Below are positions 20,394 through 32,027 of a DNA stretch of 64,000 nt, piece by piece (the stretch's first letter is position 1; the number at the start of each line of letters is the position of its first letter). The DNA comes from Antedon mediterranea (Eukaryota; Echinodermata; Crinoidea; Comatulida; Antedonidae): the NCBI RefSeq assembly GCF_964355755.1, contig NC_092672.1, positions 23,558,501 to 23,622,500 of the forward strand, read 5' to 3'. The translations under genes were made by a program, and so were the position numbers. The notes under the pieces are model-generated. The model made no database searches. It was not told where the DNA came from and was given only the letters and a program-made list of their open reading frames with translations.

Positions 20394-23199
20394 CTATTAT
20401 AATAAAAGAAATGGATTAAACAAGTTCAAAGATTTCGTCAATTGTTTGAGATTTGCTACTTTTTATTAATTAATTTAGGCAGGCGTCATCTTTTTTTGCA
20501 AAACATTTTATAATCTTAATGGGTGAAAAATTGTAAACAAAATGTCGAGAAATAAGTAGCCGTCTGTTTCTGTATTTTTGTTTTGATCTATTTTTCTTTT
20601 GCCGTATTATTGTGGGTTTTTTAAATTTCCGTCTGCAGCGTTGGTTCGGCTGATTATTTAGTTTTTATTAAAAGATGTGTTATTTAACATGTTTGACCTT
20701 ACCTTTTGTTTGTTTATTTTTCTTGTACTTTGTTTTCCTGCTTTTCTCCTTTTCCGGCTTGTTTCCCGGTCTGTTTGGTGTCTGTGAATGCTGATCTTCA
20801 ATCGACTCTGGGTCAGAGGACGATACGGCCCTTGGTGGTTCAGCATCCATTGATGTGGGAATTTCGGTCCATTTTGGTTCATCCTTCCAGTAAAATTCTG
20901 GCACTGAATCTATGTCAGATGATGAACATACATCTTCATTGTTAAGTTGTTTTGCATTAGACGATGGTACACCTATTGTACAAGAAATATAACTGTTACT
21001 AACGGTCGAGTTTATCATTGGAACATAACTTTGTTACCACTTCTTATTTATTGCGTAAGATATGCGTTTAAAATGTATGCAAACATTTAATAATTTAGAG
21101 TATAAGTAAACAAGGTAGATAAAAGAGAAAAATATTTTGTAGGAAAAAGTAAGTCACCTTTCGTTTCTGCATTTTTTTGTTCTCTCTCCGTTTTCCGTTT
21201 TTCCTGCTTTGAATCCGTGTGCAGCGGTGCTTCGTCTGATTCCGATGAAATTATGATCGGGGACAACGACCCTGAATTACATAGAAAAAATAAGACCATA
21301 CTTTTAATATAGTTGTAAATGGGCCGCTGTTTCACGATTTTTTTGTGTGGTTTTGACCTTATACGAAATGTTTTTATGTCATCAAACGCTTTCAAAATTC
21401 AACGCAACTTAACGCAACTCGCCGTAACGTTACGTCGACAGGAAAACAAGCTTAACGCTTGTTAACAGTATGCGGTTTCTTACCTTTTGGTTGTTGATTT
21501 TGCTTGTAATTTGTTTTCTTGTCTTTCTCTTTTTCCAGCTTAGGCCTATTTGCATGAGGCAATGATTCGTAAGCTTCTGTTGGAATCGTTTTGCGGAATT
21601 TGGAACCTAAGAGAAACCCAAACAATCTAAATCAATTAATTCTGAATTTTTACTTGTACATTATTTTGAAAATTTGTTCAAGTTTATATTTCAAATATTA
21701 ATTTTTTTTACCCTTTCTTTGTTTTTGTTTTCTTTTTGTTTTGTTTTCTTTCGTCACATTTTTCGCTTTGAACGTCATGTCATCGGATTCTATTTCTGGC
21801 ATGGAGGACAACGATTCTAAACAGACGAAAATAGCAAAAAATATATAAAAGCACTGGTAATTATGACAGTAATTATCTGTGTTCAGGGGCAACTGTTTTT
21901 GAATTAAACAAGTTAGGCCTAAATGGGTTTTGTGGAGTTAAATTGTTTACAGTATTATTTATGAAATTATGACATCAATACCTCATTGGCTTAATTATTC
22001 TTACCATCTAGCTTTTCATGCCCTTTGCGTTGTCTTGACTTGTCAATGCTTTCGTCTGATTCGGATGAGCTTATCGTAATTATGGGAGATGTTTTTAAAC
22101 CTGATTTGAAATACAAAGAGCAAACCATTAGATGCCAGAAACTTAAAATAAAAAATTAACTTAATGAATAAAGTTGTTAAATTTAATATAATAGACCTAA
22201 AGTTATACCTTCAGATTTGTCTTGGCATTTCTTTAAATTTATTTTAAGACCACTTCTGATCTTGCCTTTGTATTTTCTGTTTGCTGTCAAATGCGGAACA
22301 TCCATTAGCGGCACAAAGTGATTGGGTGTCCAAATGTGTTTCTCTTCTTTCGGATCCAAGATTTGTGTGCTCGTCCACATGATAAAAATTGGCTGACTAC
22401 CTGCCTTTTGTTTACACGGGTAAAAACTTCTATTCAGAATTCGATACACCTTGTCCATCATGCCATTCAATGGTGGGTATATTGAAACTATTTCGTGACC
22501 TATGACAGTGGCTAACGCTTGAATTTGCCATGAAGACGAATATCCACTTTCACGACTACAATCCATACAAGCCGTGTCATAATCAGGGCTCACAATGCCG
22601 ATTTTTGAGTACTGGTGCATCTCTATATAGAAATCTTTCTTCGAAACCATTTCAATAAATGTTCGGACGCGCAATTCAATAGATAGTGTGTCATCCCCGG
22701 TCAGCGCCATGGACACGGCATTGAAAAGGCAGCTTCCGTCACCAGAGACTGATATGGGTTTCAATTCTCTGACATTACCACATCTTCTCATTAGTGCCAT
22801 TGACACTTCATCAATTTGAAAATTCCCAGTCAACTGAGATGTTAGAACATTAAAATGTGTATCTCTTAGCAAAAAATCTTCCATCTTGGCCACTTCCTTT
22901 ATATCTACATCATTTCCAATTGCTGATGACATTCTGAATAGTGACTGAAAGTAGTCAAACGTTCCGTCGTATAAGCAACAACATTGTTTACAACTGTAAG
23001 CCAAACTAGTATTTGCGAGGTACTTAAGGCTTGCTTTGGTTACATTTTCACATTTTATATGAAACCATCGTTGACATAAATCGCAATAAATTGAATCGCC
23101 TGCACAACTGATGTTGCAAACGCCACACAGCCATTTCCTCCCGGCATTGCTGCAACTCTGACAAGACTTTCTGGATTTCTTTCTCCTTTTACTTTCCAT
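18292..23199 (-). CDS. PHD finger - OTU protease - MULE transposase fusion gene (7 exons, ~1266 aa)
   Basis: Minus-strand exons 23199-22209, 22100-22005, 21816-21712, 21606-21484, 21271-21158, 20972-20703 and 20393-18292. All six introns have GT..AG borders and phase 1, so every internal exon is a multiple of three. Domains: PHD finger (C25..C28, C39, C42, H47, C50, C70, C73), OTU-type cysteine protease (D154, C157, H294), a Lys/Ser/acidic linker (331-650) and a Mutator-like DDE transposase (D944, D1021, C1042..H1045, E1139), with a basic C-terminus. No stop or frameshift was found, so it is either a recently active element or a host-adopted gene. The start at 23199 is the first in-frame ATG; the open frame reaches 23274 and beyond to a stop, so a 5'UTR exon with acceptor at ~23298 is likely. 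Role inferred: DNA transposition, with the protease acting on ubiquitin-type modification. Confidence 0.8.
20703..20972 (-). CDS. Exon 6: duplicate of the start of exon 7
   Basis: 270 bases, phase 1 to 1. Its first ~60 codons (GVPSSNAKQ, SVPEFYWKDE, SSSDPESIED) nearly repeat the first ~60 codons of exon 7, with the same acceptor region; the two then diverge. It ends in a basic run like exon 4. This is a recent exon duplication. Confidence 0.8.
21158..21271 (-). CDS. Exon 5: linker with second SIM-like motif
   Basis: 114 bases, phase 1 to 1, acceptor aattcag, donor gtgact. SLSPIIISSESDEAP repeats the theme of exon 2, then a basic KQEKRKTEREQK tail. Confidence 0.72.
21484..21606 (-). CDS. Exon 4: linker
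   Basis: 123 bases, phase 1 to 1, acceptor ctcttag and donor gtaaga. Ends in a charged PKLEKEKDKKTNYK stretch similar to the end of exon 6. Confidence 0.75.
21712..21816 (-). CDS. Exon 3: linker, lysine-rich
   Basis: 105 bases, phase 1 to 1. ESLSSMPEIESDDM is followed by a Lys/Arg/Gln-rich run ending KRKQKQRKG. Donor at a GGGT, so the last base could shift by one. Confidence 0.68.
22005..22100 (-). CDS. Exon 2: acidic linker with SIM-like motif
   Basis: 96 bases, phase 1 to 1. Reads SPIITISSSESDES then a basic RQRKGHEK tail. A hydrophobic IITI core followed by Ser/Glu/Asp resembles a SUMO-interacting motif (inference). Confidence 0.75.
22209..23199 (-). CDS. Exon 1: PHD finger and OTU domain
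   Basis: A basic start (MESKRRKKSRK) leads into a C4HC3 PHD finger: CGVC, then YCDLCQRWFHIKC, then CKQC. The OTU domain opens with SVSGDGSCLFNAVSMAL (catalytic D and C, residues 154 and 157) and closes with PNHFVPLM (catalytic H, 294). WQIQALATVIGHEI between them fits OTU proteases and their vertnin-like relatives. The order and spacing support an active protease. Donor gtataa is weaker than the other donors. Confidence 0.85.
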
Positions 23200-23299
23200 C
23201 ACCTTATCTGCTGCAGTAAAAGGAACTAAAAGAAATGTTTCTTGAACGGACTCAGTTTCAGGAAAGTCACTCAATCCAATGCTTTATGTCGGATCACCT

Positions 23300-26040
23300 A
23301 AAAAAAAAAGTTTGCCTGTAAGCGAAAAGTCTTCAATTAACTATGGAATTGATAAAGTTCACGTTAGATTATTTGAATTTAAATTTCTAAATATAATTTT
23401 TAATTTTTTATTATATTGTTGAATAACCATAACGGATCATTCGTCGTAATAACAAAAGTTAACATTTTGATATTGTTATTGTTATTTAGGCATATTATTA
23501 ACAGAAAATTGAAACATGTCATAAAAAATTAATTGAATCAAATGCCCAGTATTTGGTGCGGCATTAAAATATCATACTCATTGTTTAAAATAGGCCTAAT
23601 TTATTTTCAGTTGGACAATTAGACCGTACCTTTACTATAACTTACTAAGTCTACCTAATATCTGAAGACATTAAAAACAGCTTATTTATTCAATACTTCC
23701 AAACGACAATTACCAACTACAACTTTATTCTACTGAATAAATAGGACAGGGGTAGTGACCTACTTTTTAAAACTATCCCACGTACAAATAATCTTACTCT
23801 TCACACATACCATAATAATTTTAATCGACGTTTGTCCTATAATTGAAATTGATTCAATTTCAATTTATTTCTATAATATAACATACATAATAATATAAAA
23901 TAACATAATGTTAATTATTAATAAATAAAATTGCATATACATACAATGAAAGGTAGTTCAGTCATGTGGGGTGAGAGTCATATAAATCATAAATACTTGA
24001 TATTAAATAGACAATTATAAAATCATATAACTCTTTAATTTTGATAATAATCAGACTTGACGACCTATATAGTTTGATATTTTATACTTTCGTTTCGCCC
24101 ATCATCTAATTCACACAGCACGATTTTTCTTTAGCGTCTTTATTTTCGTTAAATTCAGAACAGTCAAAAGAAAAGGTATAAAGATCTATATCCAGTAATG
24201 CTTTCATTTTTTATCTTACATATTTCAAAGTGAATTGCTAATATAATAAAATCAATGGCCATAAATAGTTTATCAAATGCTGTTATAAATAATAAACTAC
24301 ACGCTCTCAGGGGAAAATCTTGCAATGCGCAAATGTAGTACGTTAGATTTTTATTGTGTGGAATTAATAATTATTATTCATCATAGGGAATTATGTTTAT
24401 ATCAATTTAGATAAGATAAAGTATATTTAAAGCAATTACACGTTTTACATAAAAAAACGAAAAATCCTGTAAATGCGTACCTATAAATATATTGTTATTA
24501 AGTGAAATTAATTTTATTCGTCACATAACTATGTCTCAATTTAGACACGATTACGTAGAAAAAAAAACAATCCCAAAACAACTGGAGATCTTCGATCAAT
24601 TTAAAATGAATGTTTTTCTTCGTTTGTGTTTGCGTAATTAGGCCTAATTCAATTGCATTCAATCTAGCAAAAAAGGCATGGACCTTGCACAAGAAAAAAG
24701 GCATTATCCTTCCGATGCGATCCGAGTCCCTTAACAAAATTAAAAATCAGTACGACACAAAAATGAAATATAAGCAATGTGGGTTTCATTGATCCTCTTA
24801 GTGGAAGATAATCGCAAACAAAATATAAGTATACACATCGTAATTCAGGTAATTTTAGTTGAAAGCCAAAATTGTATTATTCAATTATTTCAATTCAGTT
24901 TATATAACTTAACTATATAAGAAAAAATAAATTGGCCTACAGCACTACTTACTTAGATGTATTCTTTAATTGCTGGAATTTCAAACTGGTAGCAAACAAA
25001 CTTCTCAATTATTTTATTTAGTTTATATCGACTTTTTCATCAATGCATGGTGTATGAAGACAATTTCTTTTACACATTTTTAATAACTTAATCTGTATTT
25101 ATAGACATTTAGCAAAAAGAAATTACGGTTGCTAACCAATCAAAATGTAGGAAAGAGATTCTGATGTACGTACCAATCAATCAAACAAACAAAAAACAGT
25201 GTTGATTATTTTCATTAACCTGTAACTTTTTGTAGGCCATTATCCGTTCTTTAGCCTATATTTACATTCCTCGTGGTTTATGCAATGTCCTTTGTTGCCC
25301 CGACTTCCTTTCCCTTGAAATCCACATCCTCTAATCCATCATATTTTAACATTCCTAAAGAATGACACTTGAGGCCTCCTTCCCTCAAATCATAGACATG
25401 TTATATAGTGAACTATGTCGCTTGCTCAAATCAAAATGTATGAGATGAGAAGTTGATAATTTCTCGATGAAATTATTTCGTAATTCAATGTATTAATAAA
25501 TGACTCAAATAATTAATTAATTTACAGCTTAATCACAGCCTACATTCAGTAATTTTAACAGAATCGGACTCGCATCTTTATATTGTTGTTGTAGGCTCGT
25601 GCGAAAACCTTTGTCTGTATGTGTATTGATTGCATTTTGCTCTGTAATAATACATTTTATTAATTGTTGATTAGGTTACAAAAAGAATTGAAGTGAATGA
25701 AATTAAATTTACCATAAAGATAGAAAGGATGAAGGAGGCAAGGTGTTCAGGCGATCGCATCCGTATTTGAAACAAAAGGATATTCAACCAGTTTGAATCA
25801 CTGATTGACTATATTAATTACTATTTTTATTTAAACGTAAACTGGCGTCGTATAAATGAAATTATGATTGGGCCCTTTTCTTTATACTAAGTATCCCACC
25901 AAGTACGACTTGTTTAAGTATTATTTTGGCCTATTGTATATTGTGTGGGTTATGATCCTAATTAAGTACAGAAATGTAATTTTGTAACAAAAATACAATA
26001 ATGTAACACAGGCCAGATAAACCTACTTTAATTACACTGT
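23300..26040. other. 5' flank of the transposase gene
   Basis: AT-rich, several short degenerate simple repeats (e.g. ~23850-23960). No supported gene; small open frames near 24500-24790 overlap on both strands and lack splice or domain support. Confidence 0.4.
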
Positions 26041-26049
26041 GGTATCTGG

Positions 26050-26530
26050 TGCGCGTGTAATCGATGGACTTGTACTGTTCCATCGTACCACTCCGAGAGT
26101 GTTCAAGAGTCGCTATCAAATCGGATCTTAACTATACCATGTAAGCCCCGGGTAATGGTTACGACATCTGCATATCAAGCAGAAGGTTCCGGGTTCGAAT
26201 CTCATTCTCACAGATTCCTCTCTTATCGTTTCAAATTAATTAATACATTTTCAGTATACACCAGGCTGTTTAGAGTTTATGTTCTATGCATGATGTGTCT
26301 ATCCATTAGACCACAGGTGCTTTTCACATGGTATTAGTGGTACGGCGGAAGAACACTAGTGTCCCTCAATTGTCCCAAATTGATTCGCCCTCATTTTTAA
26401 GTATTTTATTCACGAACCGGGATCTCCGAAGAGAATTGTATATAAGTCGCCCGTGATATACTGAAATTTATTTAATCAATTTGAAACGGTATAAACATGA
26501 GGAAATCTGTGAGAATAAAAAAAGACGTCC
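26050..26530 (+). mobile_element. tRNA-like repeat pair, right member of an inverted pair
   Basis: 26060-26260 matches the reverse complement of 17060-17290: gagtgttcaagagtcgctat, catctgcat, gcagaaggttccgggttcg. The B-box-like ggttcgaatc lies at ~26190-26200. 26340-26530 carries another part in the opposite orientation (ggtacggcgga, gtgatatact), so this locus is itself head-to-head. Confidence 0.6.
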
Positions 26531-28284
26531 CAACCAAGATTTGCTTGCAGCAGTTTCCGTTTCGTGATTGCTGATGTATTAGTAATATAATATTTACATT
26601 CTTGCATAGTTTTTTAACTGTCACTCTGGACACTGATCGTCATAAATAAATGTACCTCTTTTCTATTTATACTTTTATGGTGCCGAAACCTTGGATTGAA
26701 TCAACAGTTCGGACGTAAACTCAATAAATAATGATTGACATGTAAAACTGTTGCCGATTTGATAACCCATGCATGGTTCCTGTGGCATTCACCTTTGTTC
26801 GTGGATCAAGGTTGTTCCCAGTTTTTGTAAATTTACGTCATAATATCTACTGTGCATAATAATAATCTAGTCCCAAACTTTTAACATCAATGCAAAGTAT
26901 GTGTCCTATAAATTGATTTATGTTTTATACTGCGTAGGGCATACTTGTACCATTGAGGAAAACACGCTAATACCCAGTCATAGTAGGTCTACAACACTCC
27001 ATCATTTTTTTCAAGGTTTCATTCGGACTGCTTGAAACATTAAACATGGTTCTCCATTATTCATAACCAAGACATTTAGATCACATAAACAAAAGCACCA
27101 AACTCTTAATGTTCATAATTCATATTTTTTATTACGGTCGAACTCATAATAAACAAGTTTTGTATTAAATTTTATCACATCTATGAATTAAACTCAATTG
27201 AGGCAAATATATGTTATCTATTTTATTCGGGAACACATAACAACTTAAAACGACTTGGTTACCCCAATGTGATTTTAGGCAATAAAATTCTTTTATAAAT
27301 ATCGTTAAATTAATTTTAAAAATGTTGATAGAGAGACACCCAGTTTCACTTCAACTGTACTGTACGATGAAAGCGAGGTGGTACGACGGTGATTAAATGG
27401 AAATCCCATCTCATTAGCCGCCGTAAAAAGCAACTCGTTCGTTTAAAACGAACTGACACGTCTCTAAAGCGGCTTTCCGCAAACTTCGCAGCCCAAAACT
27501 TTTGACTGGCCTCTCAGTGCTTTTCTTTATTCCACCCGTAGTTATGTATATTTTAATTAATTATCATATTTTGCCCATAGTGTCTGTTATCTATTCATAA
27601 TTGTTTACTAGGATATTTATAATCCTTGTATAATCATATCAAAATTCTCATCGGAGTTATTACCATTACATAATAAATAATACTCATTTTGATCACTGAT
27701 TCATTCGATTATATCCCCTACATGTATTGTGTTTATAAAAATATTACATTTTCTCTTCTTTTAAATTAGTTTTCTATTTTGTACATATTAACCCTGTTAT
27801 TTATGTTTAGCCTAAAAGTTATTTATGTTTATTTTGTTGTCCAGAGTTGGAGGCGATAGTTGCCATTGCTCGCTTGTCCTCGGTGCTCCTTTTTTTCACC
27901 ACTGAAAGGAATAATACATAATTAAATGTCATCATAAATAACAGCCAATTACATTTTGAAATACGACCTACAATTTCGTATCAAATCAAAGATTTTAGGA
28001 TAGGATTAAGGATAGCCGGCCCACATTCCGTAGACTACCGGTGGAGGTCCTTCTCATCTCATTCAAACATCTAAGACTTCAATAATATAGCCTATTATGC
28101 AACAAATAAAAGAAAGTTATCAACAACTACTTTCATTGGATTTGTGAAATGATATTCCTTAACATTTCATTTAGAGATGCGAAGCATAAAATAATATTTA
28201 TACTGAAGTTTTATGTGAATACATGGACATTTTATTATTTCTAATTGTACAGTTACAATTACACATTCAAAATCAATTAAATAA
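26530..28284. other. Non-coding stretch
   Basis: AT-rich; no gene or clear element seen. Confidence 0.4.
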
Positions 28285-28288
28285 ATGT

Positions 28289-28342
28289 ATAGAGGGCAGC
28301 AATCAGAAAAATCGATATTATTTATAAATGCGCCCTCTATTC
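28289..28342. repeat. Short hairpin, TATAGAGGGC ends
   Basis: atagagggc near 28291 and gccctctat at ~28332-28340 form an inverted pair ~53 bp across. The same word occurs at ~16656 beside the left ACCGGA repeat. Confidence 0.65.
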
Positions 28343-28379
28343 GTGAAATATCACAATTCTACAATTTTTTCCGGTAATT

Positions 28380-28512
28380 TCCTGTCTTTTTTCTGGTAAA
28401 TAGTCATTTTTTTTGGTATTTTCCGGTTTCTTCCGGTATTTTTTTGGTTTTTTCCGGTATTTTTTTGTATTTTCCGTTTTTTTTTGGTTTTTTCCGGTTT
28501 TTAGGCGGACCC
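28380..28512 (-). repeat. ACCGGAAAAAACC tandem repeat, right member of an inverted pair
   Basis: Reverse complement begins gggtccgcctaaaaaccgg and follows the left copy at 16441-16575 word for word with small length differences, to aatgactatttacc. The short open frame here is the repeat translated. Confidence 0.85.
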
Positions 28513-28987
28513 TTGACATATTTTGAACTTTAGTTCCCGGTAATATTTTACATATTTTATGGTAAAGTTAAGCTATCAGTGACTTTTGTAAAGGATAACA
28601 ATAGGCCATTCCAACAATACAGGTGCCTAAGCCTACTAATAATAAGACAAGAATGATTTTAGCCTTAGGCTACTATAGTAAGCTGTGTAGTAAGTACTGT
28701 ATGTAGGCTAAAGTTAAGTTCCCGATCCGGCCTCACTATGGCCCAGCTAGCTAAGATTTAGGTACCTGTCTTTCTTACTGTAACAGCAGTCTATCACAGC
28801 TTTTCCGACTGGCGAGGTATGCAAGACTTGATAATTTTAAGATTGAATGCCTACAACTTAAGCAATAAATCTGTTTAATAACTTGGTAGCAAAAATGATA
28901 CTGTACATTAGTTACTATACAGTGAGTGCCGCAATTGTTTTGAAGTAATTAACCACTGATGGAAGGTATCCCATCCTAGTCCCATTG

Positions 28988-31900
28988 CAGGGCCGTAGCC
29001 AGGATCTGTCAAGGGGGGGTTCGAACACTAAATATTTTGGTCAACCCCGCCCCTCCCCCTGGGGGTGGGGCCTGATGCGAAGCGAATTTTGTTAAATGAC
29101 ACCCCTAGATGGCCGGAAAAGACACTCTCGTGCAGCATGCTACCAATGAGCAAAAAGATCGTACTTTCGGCCCTAAACCGTCTCGGCCAAAGTCAAGTCG
29201 GCCCCACGTCAAGTCGGCCCCAAGTCGAGTCGGCCTCAAGTCAACTCGGCCTCAAGTCAATTCGGCCTCACGTCAACTCGGCCTCAAGTCAACTCGGCCT
29301 AAAGTCAACTCGGCCAAAAACTAATCCGTCAACTCGGCCTTTAAAAAGTATGGAACGCAAAAAGTGCTAATATAGTAGTTCATTTATTACAATGGCAGGA
29401 CGGTTAGGCCTACATAATAGACGAAATAAAACGGAAATTTCAATGTAAATTATAACACACTGGCAGATCGTTTTTCGTTTAATTTATAGGTAATTTTTAT
29501 TTATATTGTTGGTTGGTTTGTCTCAGTAAGAACCCTCAGTAATGTGTTTGTTAGATCTATGTTGAGGATGTTCCCAGAAATAATCGCAAATATTCTTAGA
29601 AGGCCTATATATTATATAGATATTATTAGATTAATACAGTAAAATAAAAATGTTTTTTTTTCGTATATATTTTCTCTCAAATTATTAGCAATATGTCACG
29701 GTCAAAGTGAATAACTATATGTGACATTAAAATGGTATATTACAGCAACAAAATCTTTTCACACATTTATTGACGATGTCAATCAAACTACCGAAGAGAT
29801 TATGGAAACAAATTCGGAATGTTCTGTCATGTTAAATTTCTATTGCAATTGTGCGCTATTCAAATTGTTTTTATTACTTTTGTGATTTGATTATAATGAA
29901 GAATCCAATGAATACATTTATGGGAAATTAATCTAAAACACACTAAGAAATCATCATGAATAAATGGTGTATTTTTATTTTGTCAAGCATAAAAAATAAT
30001 CTAAAACACACTGAAGAAATCATCATGAAAAAATGGCGTATTTTTATTTTGTCAAGCAAAAACTAAAACATATTGTTTGAGTCCAAAACAACGGAATTCC
30101 TAAACAACATAATATTGCCTTTGTATTCTCTTCTGTTGTTAAACACCCACCGCGCCCTGGTTTGTTCAATAAAATTGATCACCTAAAGGGGCATTCCGCC
30201 GTTTTTTCAACGTGACGCGCGCCCGTTCACCGTTCCGTTTTAAACATTCACACCTGTTCCGTTTTGTGACGTGACGTTAAAATAGCAGCCGTTTCTGGAT
30301 GATTATCGGATGATAGTGAGGAAGAAATTATTCTTTTTAGTTTAATTAAAGATGATATTACAAAACGGGACAAGATTCCTGATGATAGTATAACAACACA
30401 CACCATGACAAATTCCATGAATCCATAATTAAATACAATAAAATCACAATCACATCTCTATGGACTGTTATGGAAGCAAATTTCTCTCTTCCCATGGTGT
30501 ACTGTATTAATTATGAATAATTATGAAGTACTAAACGAAATGAAAATAAAAATGTCATACAAAAAAAACCGTAAGGGTCTGTCTGGGGTGTGTGTGCATG
30601 TAACCTATACCCATAATGCTTATGCAATATGTTTTCTTGCCTTTTGATTTGTTTTGATTTTAATGTCATTTTATTCTTTTTATATTGATGTATATACAGT
30701 TGTAGACCGAAGTATATTGTTTAAATATTTTTTTTTTAAATGTCTTCTTCGACAGTTATTCCTGTATACAAAATTTGAAGAAATATTTGTTTATTTCGAA
30801 CAATATAAATAAATACTACCTATCAATTAATATTATATAATCATTTATATTGAATTTTCCGTTGTATTTCGTCTATTATGGCATAACCGTACTATATCCT
30901 GCCATTATAATATTAACTACTATATTAGCACTTTTTGCGTTTCATAGTTTTTAGAGGCCGAGTTGACGGATTAGTTTTTGGCCGAGTTGACTTGAGGCCG
31001 AGTTGACGTGGGGCCGAGTTGATGTGGGGCCGAGGTGACGTGGGGCCGAGTTGACGTGGGGCCGGCCGACTTGACTTTGGCCGAGACGGTTTAGGGCCGA
31101 GTTGGATCGAAACCTGTTTTTCCTCCTTCTCAAACACGTCGATAATTTAAAGGACGATAACTATTTGTTGCCGTATGTTAGATGCGCGTGCTCTTTGCAG
31201 AACCGCCGATTGTTTGATCATTTACTCCGTATTTTGTTTTGCGTTCAAGTTCAATGCGAACGTACATCTAGGAGCAGCCCCGAAAAAAGCACACTGGTTG
31301 AAGGCAAATGCTATTTGCTAGCTCTATCTATAATATTTATTTACAGCAATTTGTTGAGGAATATAAATATTTAAATAGGTGATATTGATACATTTTAGTA
31401 CGTATCGGCTGGTGGTCTAGAAAAAAATAATCGGATGCCATAATGTGAACTACAGTACTTGATACCATAGATATTATAGTGTAAAATATTAATAGTCACT
31501 ATCATCCTCTATGATACATTATACTTCATAGTCACACATAAATACTGATGTACGTCGGAAGGCTATATACTTTATGCATGCTGCCTGACTGCCAGTGATC
31601 TAAACAATTATAGGTACGCAGTTGTCTGGCGGTGTCCTTTGTACGAATCGTTCGTGCCCCAGTTCGCTATGAGACGCGTCAATATCATGTTACATGCAGG
31701 GACCAAACATTTATTTTTCAGGTTAAAATCGGCAATTCATTTGCAGCTTTTAGAAATTTAGGCCTACAGACACGTATCGCTAGTTGACGCTCATACAGAG
31801 AAGAAGGTTCACGAACAAGTTTACGAATTTTTCAATTTACAAACAACTTTTTGTACTGTGGGGCACGTATTTGGATTTTTGGAGATGAGGGTGAGGTATT

Positions 31901-32027
31901 GGGCATGTCAGGGATGGGGGTTCGCAGTCGGTTAAGGGGGGTTCGCTGTAAAGGGGGGGGGGGGGGGTTCGCTGTAAAGGGGGGTTCGCCCGAACCATAA
32001 AACCCCCCCCCCCTGGCTACGGGCCTG
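28988..32027 (-). mobile_element. hAT-like element, family B copy 1, split by a family A insertion
   Basis: Ends CAGGGCCGTAGCCAGG and ccctggctacgggcctg, flanked by cattg on both sides (28983-28987 and 32028-32032): a 5-bp target duplication. The body matches the intact copy at 55023-56096 in reverse orientation once 29167-31112 is removed (about 1.1 kb left). CAGGG...TAGCC ends suggest a hAT-type element with 5-bp duplications (inference). No intact transposase. Confidence 0.82.
29167..31112. mobile_element. Family A copy 2 (~1.95 kb), nested in family B
   Basis: Left end 29167-29370 and right end 30928-31112 are inverted and built from tcaactcggcctca units, with agtatggaacgcaaaaagtgc on the inner side, as in 5113-5965. 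The interior includes a 67-bp tandem pair (29930-30065). Apparent proteins here are translated end repeats. Confidence 0.8.

Noticed and set aside
23199-23274. Upstream 25 codons as the N-terminus of the OTU protein
   Set aside because: The frame opens with a TTG, not an ATG, and is closed by a stop just upstream; kept as probable 5'UTR, though a short coding upstream exon is not excluded.
28337-28519. Lys/Asn-rich 60-codon open frame
   Set aside because: Translation of the ACCGGAAAAAACC tandem repeat.
29167-31112. 8-9 bp target duplication (gatcgtac / gatcgaaac) for the nested element
   Set aside because: The right-hand bases also occur, reversed, next to copy 1 at ~5105, so they may be part of the element; duplication not claimed.
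29065-31137. Repetitive Ser/Arg/Pro-rich open frames on both strands
   Set aside because: Translations of the tcaactcggcctca end repeats of a transposon.
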